Source: CAIWAH01 sp043755815 (GTDB taxonomy: Bacteria > Verrucomicrobiota > Verrucomicrobiia > Limisphaerales > UBA9464). Taken from it: a stretch of 64,000 bases of DNA. The DNA is taken from assembly GCA_043755815.1 (NCBI GenBank), contig JAYUSF010000224.1, positions 1-64,000 of the forward strand, given 5' to 3'. Shown here piece by piece: positions 33,868 to 44,308 of the stretch (position 1 is its first letter; the number at the start of each line of letters is the position of its first letter). The position numbers were made by a program, and so were the translations under genes. Below the pieces are notes generated by a model. It was not told where the DNA came from. It was given only the letters and a program-made list of their open reading frames with translations, and searched no databases.

Positions 33868-35280
33868 TCAGGCAGAAAGTGGATTCAAAGACTTCGCGGC
33901 CATTTCAGGATCGCCCGCTTCGTCCCCCAGGCCGATCACCGCGGGATCGCCATAGAGCGTGAACGAGCCGGTCCGTTCGATGCGCAGGTTCATGAGCTGG
34001 CCGCGATGCCGCTCGCTGCCCGGGAAAACCACGATCTTGTTGGAACGGGTCCGGCCCTCGTAGCGGGCGGGATTCCGACGGCTCGGACCTTCGACGAGGA
34101 TCTCCACGGTCTCGCCGATCAGGGCGTCGTAGTTCCGGGCCGCGAGCTCGTTCGTCAGCGTCATCAGCCGCTGATGCCGTTCCTCGATGACCGCCTCGGG
34201 CAGCTGGTCCGGCATCGCCGCGGCCGGCGTGTCCTTGCGCGGCGAATACTTGAACACGTAGGCGAGGTCGAACCCGATCTCCCGGCACAGCGACAGCGTC
34301 TCCTCGAAGTCCGCCTCGGTCTCGCCGGGGAAACCCACGATGATGTCCGTGCTGACGCCGATTCCCGGCTTCACCCGGCGCAGCTTCCCGATGATTTCGG
34401 CAAACCGTTCCCGCGTGTAGCCGCGGTGCATGAGCTTGAGCAGCCGGTCGGAACCGCTCTGCAACGGCAGGTGCGCCGACTCCACCAGCTTCGGCAGCCG
34501 GCCAAACGCCTCGATCAGGTCGTCACCGTAGCCCTTGGGATGCGGCGAGGTGAACCGGATGCGTTCCAGCCCTTCGATTTCATGCACCGCCTCGATGAGC
34601 TGCACGAAGGCCGACTTGCCCTCCTTCAGCGGGTAATCGCGCTTGCCGTAGCTCGTAACGATCTGCCCGAGCAAGGTGACTTCCCGGACACCGCGCGCGA
34701 CCAGTTCGCGGCATTCGCCCACGATGTCGGGAATCGTCCGGCTGCGCTCCTCGCCGCGCGTGAAGGGCACGATGCAGAACGTGCAGTGTTGGTTGCAGCC
34801 CTGCATGATGCTGACAAACGCCGTCACCGACTTCTTGTCCGCCGCACCGGTCAGGAGATGCTCGCGAATCGTCGCCTGCGAACCGCTTTCCTCCGCCGTG
34901 TCCACGATCTTGTCGCGGCGACCGGACAGCAAATCGTCCAGATACTCCGCCGCCCGGTGAAACTTCTGCGTGCCGAGCACCAGATCGACGTCCGGCAGCG
35001 ACTCCACGAGCTGTTTCCCCCGGCTCTGCGCCATGCAGCCCATGAAGCCCAAGATCGGCTGGCGGCCCTCCTTCCGGGCGATGCCGGCGAGGTTCTCCAT
35101 CTTCCAGATCGCCTTCTGTTCGGCGAGATCCCGCACGGAACAGGTGTTGAGCAAGACGACGTCCGCCACGCTCTCGTGCGGCGCGAGGGCATAGCCCTTG
35201 GCGACGAGCTGCGCGGCGACGGCCTCGCTGTCGCGCTCGTTCATCTGGCAACCGTAGGTCTTGATGAAAACACTGGGCAT
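33868..35280 (-). CDS. miaB: tRNA-2-methylthio-N6-dimethylallyladenosine synthase
   Basis: 470 residues from the ATG at 35280 (MPSVFIKTYGCQMNERDS). A radical-SAM enzyme that adds the methylthio group to i6A37 of tRNA. N-terminal UPF0004 domain with its three cluster cysteines (Cys in KTYGCQMN, LLNTCSVRD and GFMGCMAQ), the radical-SAM motif CNQHCTFC, and a C-terminal TRAM domain (VEILVEGPSRR ... GRTRSNKIVVF). Intact and full length. Confidence 0.96.
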   Translation of the reverse strand: MPSVFIKTYGCQMNERDSEAVAAQLVAKGYALAPHESVADVVLLNTCSVRDLAEQKAIWKMENLAGIARKEGRQPILGFMGCMAQSRGKQLVESLPDVDLVLGTQKFHRAAEYLDDLLSGRRDKIVDTAEESGSQATIREHLLTGAADKKSVTAFVSIMQGCNQHCTFCIVPFTRGEERSRTIPDIVGECRELVARGVREVTLLGQIVTSYGKRDYPLKEGKSAFVQLIEAVHEIEGLERIRFTSPHPKGYGDDLIEAFGRLPKLVESAHLPLQSGSDRLLKLMHRGYTRERFAEIIGKLRRVKPGIGVSTDIIVGFPGETEADFEETLSLCREIGFDLAYVFKYSPRKDTPAAAMPDQLPEAVIEERHQRLMTLTNELAARNYDALIGETVEILVEGPSRRNPARYEGRTRSNKIVVFPGSERHRGQLMNLRIERTGSFTLYGDPAVIGLGDEAGDPEMAAKSLNPLSA

Positions 35281-35404
35281 CCCTGCGAAAGTGCCGCGGA
35301 CCGTAGGGAAACACCCCCGGCCGCGCCACCGGGTTTTTTCCGGAGTGCAAGGAAGAGTCGTCAGGGAAGCCCAAACCAAGGAAGTCCGCACACCGCTCGG
35401 TCCC

Positions 35405-38400
35405 TCACTGGACTTTCAAACGGAAGAACTGACGAGCCGGAGAAATTACCGGGGTCAGCAATTCAAATGAACCGCTTGATGCGGTGGTGACCGACACCAG
35501 ATCCCACGTGGCCATATCCATGGACTGTTCCAACCGATAAGTGCGGCCCGCATCGCCGGTAACCTGCAAGCGCAGTTGTTCACCCTGGCGGACAACGCCC
35601 GCAATCAGTGCTGTCTCAGGATCCCGCACGCGCACGATGATTGACTGGGAGGCGGTTTGACGGCCGTCAACGTCCACGGCAAGCGCGGTCAATTCATGGG
35701 AGCCGATCTCCGCCAACCTGACCGAAAACCGCCCCTCAGGTGAGTTCGTTAGCGCGATGGTCTGCAGCCGATTCTCGCGGAGCTCAATCCGTCGGATCAC
35801 GCTATCAGAGTCCATGGCACGCGCCACAAGCGTGACGAGTTCACCGGGAGCGAATTCCGTTTTGTCGCTTATCAGCTGCAAGTCCACTGCCGTCGGTTTC
35901 GGCCCTGGCAGCGCGATGCGCAACACCTTCCTCGCTGGCGAAAGCCCGTTGAACTGCCCTCCCACCAGCAGATCTCCTCCCGGCCGCCAGGCCAGCGCGG
36001 AAACCTGGGGGAAGTCCGTGGGGAGAACTGGGCTGAAGTGCGGATCCAGCCGCCCATTGGGCAGGAACCGAGCAAGCAACCAAAACCCGTCATCATCGCG
36101 TCGCACGTAACCGCCACCCACATAGATCATACCGTCCGGAGCTACCGCGACATGGTAGATCTGGGATCCGTCGACGGCCCGGGAATCAAACCCGGAATCC
36201 ACGGTTCCGTCTGGCCAGAGTCGGGCCAAAGAAGGACAGGCGACTCCGTTCACCTTCGAAAACTGTCCGGCAACGATCACCCTGCCGTCCGACTGCACCG
36301 CCATGGCGCTGACCCATTGCCCGGCTCCAATGACGCCAACGGTGGCAAGCGGCGGCACTTCCAGAGCGCCGTATTCCCTCAACCGCCAAACTCCCGCGAT
36401 GCTGGTCCCGTCCCTTCCTTGGGTGCCGGAAACCAAAATTCGCCCGTCGGGAGCTTTCGCCCAGCAGTAGGATTGCAGGAGCGGGCATCGGAAGTCTGCG
36501 TCCGCCGACCCGTCACGCTCAAGGCGGGTAATCAATTGCCCCGCAACCAACAGGCGCCCGTCTGCGAGCGCCAACACCCTCAGATCAGCTCCATCCTGGA
36601 TTCCTGCGCAACGAAACGTCGGATCAATCCGGCCATCCGGAAACAGCCGGACCAAGTTGGTGGTTCCTCCGCCGGGAAGGGGAATCACGAATTTACCTTG
36701 CGCGCCGGCGATGAGTTTTCCATCGGGTAAGGCAGCCAACACCTGGACATCCGCGTGGCCTGCGGAGAAGGCGAACTCAAGATCGACGTCCCCGTCAGAC
36801 TTGATCCGGATCAACTGCCCGGCATTGGTTCCCCGGGTTACAAATGAGCCATCTGGCAGCGTGACCAGACTGGCGCGGGGTAGGCCCGTCACCGCGGGTT
36901 GGTCCAATGCCAATACTCCGACCGCTTCATCCTCGATCAAGATTTGCGACTGGGACAGTTCACCTAACACCGCAGCCGGGTTTTCCGTGGAAAGTTGAAG
37001 TCCAAGGGCACGTATCCCGGTGTGGGCGGGATTGCCTAACATCGGGACACGCACCACCTGATCGCGCCAACCTGAGTCCGGGAACTCCAACACCTGATCA
37101 ATCGGCACATAGTCAGTCCCCGGTTGGGCGGAGCCGCCTTGTGTCCTGACGCGCACCCGCATGGTCCCCGAGCCGCCACCAACGCGCCGAATCTTCACCA
37201 AAGCCTCCGCATCCCCTTCCCGAGCAAAGGCGGTCGACTCGGCAAACTCGATCCGCCCAGGGTCCTCGCTGCCTCGCAGTCGAACCAGGCCGGAGAGGCG
37301 GAGGCCATCGACCAAGTCGAATTGTCCGCCGACCAACAGGCCTCCATGAGGCAGCAACCCCAGTGCCCGAACCGAACCGATGATCCCTTCCCCGAGGTCC
37401 CAACTCGTGTCCAGGCTCAGGTCGGCGTTGAGCCGGGCCAGTCCGGGACGTTTCACGCCGTGGACCTCGGAAAAGCTTCCCCCAATCCAATACTTCCCAT
37501 CGGGAGCCGGCAGTAGGGCATGAACGTGCCCATCGGTCGGAACACTTCCGCCCTCCCACCAATTTCCGCTGAGGGTGATCCACGCCACGCCAAACCGGCC
37601 TTGGCCGGTGGGCAGAGCGTCAAGCCAACCACCCACCAGCATGCTGCCGTCGGAATGACGGGCGAAACACCGCACCTCGCCGAACACATGTGGTTGGAAA
37701 CTTTTGTCGAGGTTCCCGCCCGGGCGCAGCCGGAAAATTGGCCAGAGCCCATCCCAAGCGTTGAAACTCGGAATGTATGCGCCGCCATAGAGCATCCCGT
37801 CTCCTTGCAGGGACAGGGCATCGGTGACTGGCGGTAGCCAGTAAGGATAACCAGAAAACGGGTCAGGGAAACTGTCATCGGGCGATCCACTGGCCAAGCG
37901 GCGTGCCAATCGGGTGGAACCACTGCCCGCAACATAAAACCGCCCATTGGGCAGAACCGCCATCGATCTGACAGATCCATTGAAATTATCCAGAAATCGC
38001 CCGCGGAATGATTGGTCAACCTGACCATCTGCCAGGAGGCGAATGACCGGGAAGGTCGTGTTATGGTTCCAAACGCTCAGCCCACCCACCAAGGTCTTCC
38101 CTCCGGGCAGGGCCGCCAAGGCTCCGACCTGGTTGGTGGGGTAGTATGGATCAGGCCGTTCCACCCGCCACTCCCGGTCCAGTGAGCCATCAGGAAATAG
38201 TCGCAGGACTTCCCACGGCATCGATTTTGTCCGGCCCACCGCCAACCAGCTTCCGTCCTCCCGCGGCACGAGTTGCCGCACTTCGTAGAATTCATTGGGT
38301 GCCCAGTTCGGCGTCGGCTCCAGCGTGGCGGCCCCTTCGCCGTAGATCTGCAGCACCGCGCGCTGTTTTCCCCCGGAGTCGATAGCGTCGGGATCGGAAA

Positions 38401-41400
38401 GCTCGACGCTGGCGGTCCGTTTGCCGAAATACGGCGGCGTCATGGCCAGCGGGATGGTGACCGTGGCCGTGGTTTCGCCCGCCGCGAAGGACACTTCCAA
38501 GTCACCCGCCGGGAAATCAACTCCCGACCGGGCTGTGCCATCCAAAATCCGAAGCCGAACCGTGGTCGCCTTGGCGGGATTTGCCCGACGAATCAATGGA
38601 ACTACCAGCCGTCCCGACAATTTGGCCGCCGCCAACACTTGCCGTTCGAACTCAATTCCCGGGCTTCGCGGCCTGAAGCGCGCGAGGTTGTAAAGCGGCA
38701 CTCCGTTCACCGATGAAAACGGTCCCGTCATCGCCACATCACCATCGGGCAGTGCAAACAACTTCTCCACCGTCCGGTCGGCGCCAGGCCAAACCGAGAA
38801 ATTGGGATCTAACTGACCGTCGGACCGCAGCACGGCATAGTTCCCGCATGCTTGCCCGTTGAAGTTCGTGAACGTGCCGGCGACCAAAATGCGTTCCCCA
38901 GGCAAAGCCACCCACGCTTGGATCTTGTCTTGGTTCGTCTGAAATTGACCGTATTCGCCCACAACTTGGAACGGCCGAGGCTGGACAAACCCACTCGGTG
39001 CGAAATCCGTATCAAGCGTCCCGTTCGAGAGCAACCGGGCTAATCCCCGCCGTGGCTGTCCATCAAACCGCTCAAAGGCGCCGGCAAGGAGAATCTTCCC
39101 GTCGGCTTGGACCTTTACCATGGAAACCTCTCCATCCGGACCACCTCCAACTGCAAACGAAGAATCGAGCGTGCCGTCCGGAAGAAAGCGAGCCACCGAG
39201 GCTGCGGGCAGTGTTCCGACTCTGGCAAAAGATCCCGCGATCACGATCTTCCCGTCGGCCTGCTGTTGCACAGCCCCTGACGTTCCACGAAGAGTCCGGG
39301 TTCTGACTGAACTGGTTGGTTCCAAATTCTTGTTGAACGAGCTAAGGAGATAGCCAAACGCCCAAATCCGCAAACCGCCTTCCGCCCCCAGGAAGGCGGT
39401 GCCCCAGGCTCCCCCTTGGTGTTTCGTTTCTTCGGACCTCAAATAGTCGGAGACAGTGAACGTTACGCGTGAACCATCGAACCGCCACGAACTCCAACCA
39501 TTGTCCTGCAACACATACGCTCCACCATCCGGTCGCATGACAATTTGCTTGGCCGCGCCACCCGTCAGTGACCACCGCCAGTCCCGTTCTCCGTCGGGCA
39601 AAAAGCGCAACCCATTCCCGTAGAGGTTTCCCGCGGCATCTACGCCGTCCAGTCGGAAGCTTTCAAAGCTGTTGGTCGCCTGAGTCGGCATCAACTGGGT
39701 CACCAACCCAGGACCGTCGTCATCGCATGCTTGAAGATGAAACTCCGACGTCACCCCGGGTCGCAACGGACCCAAGGTTTCCAGGGCCAGAACCAGATCC
39801 CGAGGCACATTGGCAACCCGGTCATTGCGAAGGGCAAGATCAACCGTGAACGTCTGCCCCAGTTCCAAAGCGATTTCCATCGGCAAAAGCGAGGGCTCAG
39901 CGAGCACCGATGCATCCCCCCCCGCTATTTTGAGTCTGCCCCTGAGGGTATTGGTGCCCGGCCCGAAACGCCGCACCTCCACCCGGACGCTCCCATTTCC
40001 CTCGTTTACAGTTTGAGTTCGACTCGTCCCGTTTGTTGCCCAATTGGCCCCGGCAAAAACCAGCCCAGTCTCATCATCTGCCAAGCTGAACCTCAATCTT
40101 TGCGACCCATCAAACGCTGGCCCTCCAACCGGATAAAAAAGTTCGACGGTCAGAGTTTTTGACGGGTCAAACAGCGCGTCATCCCGCAGTTGAATTTGAA
40201 ACCCTGCCTCCCGCTGACCGATATCGAAATGGAGCTCCCCAACCGCTGGCGCATAATCCTGTCCCGGCACCGCAGTTCCACTGAATCTGTAGCGGACGGA
40301 CGCTTCGCTGTTGGTCACCCCGGTTCGAACCACCGATAGGGATATGGTGGCATTGGTTTCGGACAATGGATCATAGGATTGGAACCGAGAACTCTGCGCG
40401 AACTGAAACATCCCGAAAGGCTTGTCATCGTTGATCCGAACCGTGACCTCGGATGGGAAAGCCAGGACGCCGCCCTGGGCCGGCAATAGCCTGAGGCCAA
40501 AGTGATTGTTTAGCTCCTGCCGTTGGTTACGCACCGCAATCGACGTCTCGGCATAACTTTGACCGTTGGTAAAATGCAAGGTCCCCGATTTCGGCACGGT
40601 CAAACTCGAATCCACCAGGGGGAACGTCTCGAACTCGACCGTCGCTTCACCCAGCAGGCTGTTGCGACGGACCACCCCAAATCTGAACAGTCCATTCGTT
40701 GCCATGGTTATCCACCTGCTTGGGGCGGCCGGCCCAAAGATTTTGCCCAGCCCGAACGAACTTCCCACCTTATCCGGTTTGAGCAACACCGGCACAATGC
40801 CCGGACTCAGGATTCCGTTTACGCTAACTCCTTCGCCGGCGCCGATCCACGCGTGCTCACCGTTTGCCGCGAACATTCCTTCCTCCAGCGCCCGAGACGA
40901 ATAGTCCAGTTGGGCCACGGAAAACGAAGGGTCGGGCAGGCCATCGGCATTCAAGCGACGAAAAACCACCGGGCCATCGGCTGTGAAAGGGGCTGCAATT
41001 TTGTGGCTCAGCAATACCCCTCCGTCAAAAAGTCTAAAGGCCGAAACAATCCGGGACGATCCGGGCCATGCATTGGTTACGGCAAGCGTTCCAGGCCGGA
41101 TGCGTAGATCCAAATCCAGCTTGGTGATGGTCATGGTGAGGTTGGTCGGGCGCGCTTCACTCCACCAACTGTTGAGCATCAGAAAGCCGACTTCGCCATC
41201 AGCCAAAAGTCGCGGATTATTAAGAGTATCCGGCAGATGGAACCCCGGCTGATAATGACCATCAGGACCAAGAAGGATCGCCTGCAAGTTGGTTTTCACT
41301 CCGTTCACAAAACGCCCTAAGAGAAGCAGCGACCCGTTGGGGAGGGGTTGTAGGCGATCGATTTCTGATGAACGGAAGAATTGGTGCAAATCCGGCATGA

Positions 41401-42004
41401 ACGTGCGGTCAAGGCGACCATCTTCCTGCCAGCGGCTTACCCATCGTGGAATTGAGTTGGTTTGAGGAACTGAGCCGCCAACAATTCGATAGATCCTATG
41501 CCGTCGATCCACCCGCTGCTCGCTATTGAGACCATCCTGCGTGAAAATGTAGGGGTTCCCGGTCCAAATGCTTTCAAATTCGAATCCTGGGTCTACTTGA
41601 CCGTCCGCAAGCATACGCACAGCGAGAGTTCGTTTCCCACGCGCAGGCAGATTCGGCTCAAAAATCAGCATCCTGCCGTCGGGAAGCGGCACTAGTTGTC
41701 TTGCTCCTTTGGCAATTTCGTTGGGTGCGACAAAACTGGCATCCACGGTTCCATCCTGATTCAGCCGGACCAGACCGTGCCGTTCAAACCCATTCCATAG
41801 GTCGAAGTAGCCGGCGATTAGCAACTTTCCCTCAAGCGTGCCAACAGCCGCCGTCGGGTGTTGGTAGAAGGAATCGCTCAACAACTTTGGGAAGATGCCC
41901 TCCCTCAGATCAACTGCGCCCTGTTGGGCGGAAACCCGCAGCACGCTGGCGATCAAAACGCCGAGCAGTAGCCGGATCATCCAGCAATGCCCCGGATGAT
42001 TCAT
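35405..42004 (-). CDS. giant secreted delta-60 repeat / Calx-beta surface protein
   Basis: About 2,199 residues from the ATG at 42004; ATGs at 42028 and 41980 are alternatives, all just before a signal peptide (MIRLLLGVLIASVLRVSA). The body consists of many delta-60 repeats of the form RLxxDGxxDxxFxx...LPDGxxLxGGxF, arranged in several blocks that would make beta-propellers. They are separated by at least three Calx-beta-like domains (near VRYRFSGTAVPGQDYAPAV, VRLRILDGTARSGVDFPAG and VRVRTQGGSAQPGTDYVPI). It ends with the FFRLKVQ C-terminal module. GC content appears lower than in the neighbours (58% in a sampled line against 70% in panB). Probably a cell-surface protein; function unknown. 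Confidence 0.88.
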   Translation of the reverse strand: MNHPGHCWMIRLLLGVLIASVLRVSAQQGAVDLREGIFPKLLSDSFYQHPTAAVGTLEGKLLIAGYFDLWNGFERHGLVRLNQDGTVDASFVAPNEIAKGARQLVPLPDGRMLIFEPNLPARGKRTLAVRMLADGQVDPGFEFESIWTGNPYIFTQDGLNSEQRVDRRHRIYRIVGGSVPQTNSIPRWVSRWQEDGRLDRTFMPDLHQFFRSSEIDRLQPLPNGSLLLLGRFVNGVKTNLQAILLGPDGHYQPGFHLPDTLNNPRLLADGEVGFLMLNSWWSEARPTNLTMTITKLDLDLRIRPGTLAVTNAWPGSSRIVSAFRLFDGGVLLSHKIAAPFTADGPVVFRRLNADGLPDPSFSVAQLDYSSRALEEGMFAANGEHAWIGAGEGVSVNGILSPGIVPVLLKPDKVGSSFGLGKIFGPAAPSRWITMATNGLFRFGVVRRNSLLGEATVEFETFPLVDSSLTVPKSGTLHFTNGQSYAETSIAVRNQRQELNNHFGLRLLPAQGGVLAFPSEVTVRINDDKPFGMFQFAQSSRFQSYDPLSETNATISLSVVRTGVTNSEASVRYRFSGTAVPGQDYAPAVGELHFDIGQREAGFQIQLRDDALFDPSKTLTVELFYPVGGPAFDGSQRLRFSLADDETGLVFAGANWATNGTSRTQTVNEGNGSVRVEVRRFGPGTNTLRGRLKIAGGDASVLAEPSLLPMEIALELGQTFTVDLALRNDRVANVPRDLVLALETLGPLRPGVTSEFHLQACDDDGPGLVTQLMPTQATNSFESFRLDGVDAAGNLYGNGLRFLPDGERDWRWSLTGGAAKQIVMRPDGGAYVLQDNGWSSWRFDGSRVTFTVSDYLRSEETKHQGGAWGTAFLGAEGGLRIWAFGYLLSSFNKNLEPTSSVRTRTLRGTSGAVQQQADGKIVIAGSFARVGTLPAASVARFLPDGTLDSSFAVGGGPDGEVSMVKVQADGKILLAGAFERFDGQPRRGLARLLSNGTLDTDFAPSGFVQPRPFQVVGEYGQFQTNQDKIQAWVALPGERILVAGTFTNFNGQACGNYAVLRSDGQLDPNFSVWPGADRTVEKLFALPDGDVAMTGPFSSVNGVPLYNLARFRPRSPGIEFERQVLAAAKLSGRLVVPLIRRANPAKATTVRLRILDGTARSGVDFPAGDLEVSFAAGETTATVTIPLAMTPPYFGKRTASVELSDPDAIDSGGKQRAVLQIYGEGAATLEPTPNWAPNEFYEVRQLVPREDGSWLAVGRTKSMPWEVLRLFPDGSLDREWRVERPDPYYPTNQVGALAALPGGKTLVGGLSVWNHNTTFPVIRLLADGQVDQSFRGRFLDNFNGSVRSMAVLPNGRFYVAGSGSTRLARRLASGSPDDSFPDPFSGYPYWLPPVTDALSLQGDGMLYGGAYIPSFNAWDGLWPIFRLRPGGNLDKSFQPHVFGEVRCFARHSDGSMLVGGWLDALPTGQGRFGVAWITLSGNWWEGGSVPTDGHVHALLPAPDGKYWIGGSFSEVHGVKRPGLARLNADLSLDTSWDLGEGIIGSVRALGLLPHGGLLVGGQFDLVDGLRLSGLVRLRGSEDPGRIEFAESTAFAREGDAEALVKIRRVGGGSGTMRVRVRTQGGSAQPGTDYVPIDQVLEFPDSGWRDQVVRVPMLGNPAHTGIRALGLQLSTENPAAVLGELSQSQILIEDEAVGVLALDQPAVTGLPRASLVTLPDGSFVTRGTNAGQLIRIKSDGDVDLEFAFSAGHADVQVLAALPDGKLIAGAQGKFVIPLPGGGTTNLVRLFPDGRIDPTFRCAGIQDGADLRVLALADGRLLVAGQLITRLERDGSADADFRCPLLQSYCWAKAPDGRILVSGTQGRDGTSIAGVWRLREYGALEVPPLATVGVIGAGQWVSAMAVQSDGRVIVAGQFSKVNGVACPSLARLWPDGTVDSGFDSRAVDGSQIYHVAVAPDGMIYVGGGYVRRDDDGFWLLARFLPNGRLDPHFSPVLPTDFPQVSALAWRPGGDLLVGGQFNGLSPARKVLRIALPGPKPTAVDLQLISDKTEFAPGELVTLVARAMDSDSVIRRIELRENRLQTIALTNSPEGRFSVRLAEIGSHELTALAVDVDGRQTASQSIIVRVRDPETALIAGVVRQGEQLRLQVTGDAGRTYRLEQSMDMATWDLVSVTTASSGSFELLTPVISPARQFFRLKVQ

Positions 42005-42194
42005 GGGGCGTGAACGGTTTGGGTCCATAATCGTTGGATGGGTTGTAGCTGACGACTCGACCAAGCCGAGATTGCAGTTGGGCAAACGGGGAACTGGACG
42101 AGTTGACAATTGTTCCCTCAGACGAGTCAAGGCGCTTGCCGCTTCGCCCTTCCCCGATCCCACCCGCTCCCCTACGGTCCGCGCCGCTTTTCGT

Positions 42195-43409
42195 ATGGCC
42201 ACCATCAAACCGTTTGCCGCCCTCCGTCCGCAGCCCCAGCTCGCCGCGCAGATCTGTGAGCTACCTTACGACGTAATGTCGTCCGAAGAGGCCCGCGAGA
42301 TCGCCCGGGGCAATCCGCTCAGCTTCCTGCACGTCAGCAAGCCGGAGATCGACCTGCCGCCCGGCACCGACCTCTATTCGGCGCCCGTTTACGCCAAGGG
42401 TGCCGAGAACTTCGCCGCGCTCATCGCCCAAGGCGCCCTGAAGCAGGATGCCCAGCCCGCCATTTATCTCTACCGCCAGATCATGGGCGGCCATGCCCAG
42501 ACCGGCCTCGTCGCGGCGGCGAGCTGCCAGGAATATCTCGACGGCAGCATCAAAAAGCATGAATTCACCCGGCCCGACAAGGAGGACGACCGCGTCCGCC
42601 ACATCGAGACGCTGAATTCGCAGACCGGACCGGTGTTCCTCACCTACCGGGCCGAGGCCGCGCTCGACACCTTCGTCGCCCAACGCACCGCGCAGGCGCC
42701 CGCCGTGGATTTCACCGCGAAGGATGGCGTCCGCCACACTGCCTGGGTGGTGGCCGACGCCGAAGGACTGGCCTTCATCGAGGGCGCCTTCGCGAAGATT
42801 TCCTGCCTCTACATCGCCGATGGGCATCATCGCAGCGCGGCGGCAGGACGCGTCTTTCAGTCGCGGAAGGGCGCCGGCCACAGCGCGCGGTTTCTCACGG
42901 TCATCTTTCCGCACAACCAGATGCAGATCCTGCCCTACAACCGCGTGTTGAAGGATCTGAACGGCCATTCGCCCGAACAGTTGCGGCAGAAGCTCGCCGA
43001 AGTCTTCGAGATCGTGGTGCCGGGTTCCGCCAAGCCCGCCAGCAAACATGAACTCGGGTTCTACTTCGGCGGCCAGTGGAGCACGCTGCGGTTCAAGGCG
43101 GCGTTGACCGGCGTGAGCGACCCCATCGAACGCCTCGACGTGACGTTGCTCCAAAAGCACGTCCTCGCCCCGCTCTTCGGCATCGACGATCCGCGCACGA
43201 GCAAGCGCATCAACTTTGTCGGCGGCATTCGCGGCACCGCGGAGCTGGAGAAGCTCGTGGACGGCGGCGAATACGCCTGCGCGTTCTCGATGTTTCCGAC
43301 GAGCATCGTGGACCTGATGACCATCGCCGACGCCGGGGGCATCATGCCGCCCAAGAGCACCTGGTTTGAGCCCAAGCTCCGCGACGCAATGTTCTGCCAC
43401 CAGATTTGA
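42195..43409 (+). CDS. DUF1015 family protein
   Basis: 404 residues from the ATG at 42195 (MATIKPFAALRPQPQLA). Matches the widespread DUF1015 family in its signature blocks: CELPYDVMSSEEAREIARGN near the N-terminus, LYRQIMGGHAQTGLVAAASC, KHEFTRPDKEDDRVRH and YIADGHHRSAAA near residue 215. No biochemical role is established for the family. Transcribed divergently from the giant surface protein; the 190 bases between the two starts must hold both promoters. A palindromic repeat follows 31 bases after the stop. Confidence 0.9.
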   Translation: MATIKPFAALRPQPQLAAQICELPYDVMSSEEAREIARGNPLSFLHVSKPEIDLPPGTDLYSAPVYAKGAENFAALIAQGALKQDAQPAIYLYRQIMGGHAQTGLVAAASCQEYLDGSIKKHEFTRPDKEDDRVRHIETLNSQTGPVFLTYRAEAALDTFVAQRTAQAPAVDFTAKDGVRHTAWVVADAEGLAFIEGAFAKISCLYIADGHHRSAAAGRVFQSRKGAGHSARFLTVIFPHNQMQILPYNRVLKDLNGHSPEQLRQKLAEVFEIVVPGSAKPASKHELGFYFGGQWSTLRFKAALTGVSDPIERLDVTLLQKHVLAPLFGIDDPRTSKRINFVGGIRGTAELEKLVDGGEYACAFSMFPTSIVDLMTIADAGGIMPPKSTWFEPKLRDAMFCHQI

Positions 43410-43440
43410 GGCGGCCACGAATTCGCGGCCGGCCATGAAA

Positions 43441-43495
43441 CTGTGGGCGGGTTGCCCCGCAACCCGCAGCGGTCTCCGGGGGAAACCGCCCACAG
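43441..43495. repeat. palindromic intergenic repeat CTGTGGGCGG, copy 2
   Basis: Runs from CTGTGGGCGGGTTGCCCCGC to AAACCGCCCACAG, with terminal arms CTGTGGGCGG/CCGCCCACAG and an inner GGGTTG/CAACCC stem. Nearly identical over its 55 bases to the copy at 59869-59923. It sits between convergent gene ends (DUF1015 and pseudopilin genes). Confidence 0.8.
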
Positions 43496-43531
43496 CTTCA
43501 GACCAGGCGGCGCGTCCGCGAGCACTGCCGG

Positions 43532-44308
43532 TTAGGGAACAACCACGGCGTTCCGTAGCCGGCCGATCGTTTCGCCGGGAAGGCGCGCGTCGAGCGAACC
43601 GGCTTCCGCCCGCTCCGGTCCGACGTGGCCATCGGCGAACCACACCTGCGCCGCCTGCCGATGACGAAAGTGAACCGTCGCGCCGAGCGGGTTGGTGTCG
43701 AAGAAGTAGAACTCCTCCAACATCGGCTGCTCGGGCGAGGCGGGCGGCTGGAAGTCGTTCACCTGACCGCCATCCGTGAAGCCAGCGAGTTCGCTGGGCC
43801 GGCGAAAGGCGGCGGGAGCGAGCCCGGCTTGGCCGCGCGGCCCCAGCAGCAGGTTGTAGGCATAACCATAGGCCGCGCCCCGGGCCTTCGCCTTGAACCG
43901 GGCGGAGCAGCGATTGAGCGACGGGCAGGTTTCCACGCCCTTCCCCTGCAGATACGGCCAGAGAGCGCCCTGCGTCAGGTCGAACTCACGCTGACCTTCC
44001 GCGCCGTCGGCGAGCCAACCGAACCAGTAGCGCCAACCGCCGTTCGTGCGGCCCGTCCGTTCGCTGAAGGCGCGTCCGTGATCGTCCCAATACATCTGCG
44101 TGGCGAGGCCGAGTTGCCGCAGGTTGGAAACGCAGCGGGAGGAGTGGGCCGACTCGCGCGCCCGGGCGAGGGCGGGCAGGAGCAGGCCGGCAAGCAGCGC
44201 AAGGATGGCCACGACCACGAGCAGTTCGACGAGCGTGAAACCGCGGCAAAGTGCCCCCAAGGGCAACGCCGTTTTCCACGCCGGGCCGCTGTTCGCGCTC
44301 GCTTTCAT
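43532..44308 (-). CDS. pseudopilin-like protein with prepilin N-terminus
   Basis: 258 residues from the ATG at 44308, which overlaps the stop of the upstream gene as ATGA. A prepilin-peptidase site, GFTLVELLVVVAILALLAG, begins near residue 24, followed by the amphipathic helix LLPALARARESAHSSRCVSNLRQLGLA that marks the large pseudopilin-like families of Verrucomicrobia and Planctomycetes. The C-terminal part has the usual HFRHRQAAQVWFADGHV. Probably assembled by a type II secretion/type IV pilus-like system; the gene lies last in the operon headed by the cobalamin riboswitch. Confidence 0.87.
   Translation of the reverse strand: MKASANSGPAWKTALPLGALCRGFTLVELLVVVAILALLAGLLLPALARARESAHSSRCVSNLRQLGLATQMYWDDHGRAFSERTGRTNGGWRYWFGWLADGAEGQREFDLTQGALWPYLQGKGVETCPSLNRCSARFKAKARGAAYGYAYNLLLGPRGQAGLAPAAFRRPSELAGFTDGGQVNDFQPPASPEQPMLEEFYFFDTNPLGATVHFRHRQAAQVWFADGHVGPERAEAGSLDARLPGETIGRLRNAVVVP

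Noticed and set aside
33706..35490. 594-residue open frame antisense to miaB
   Set aside because: miaB has an intact radical-SAM motif and full length; the antisense frame has no recognisable domain.
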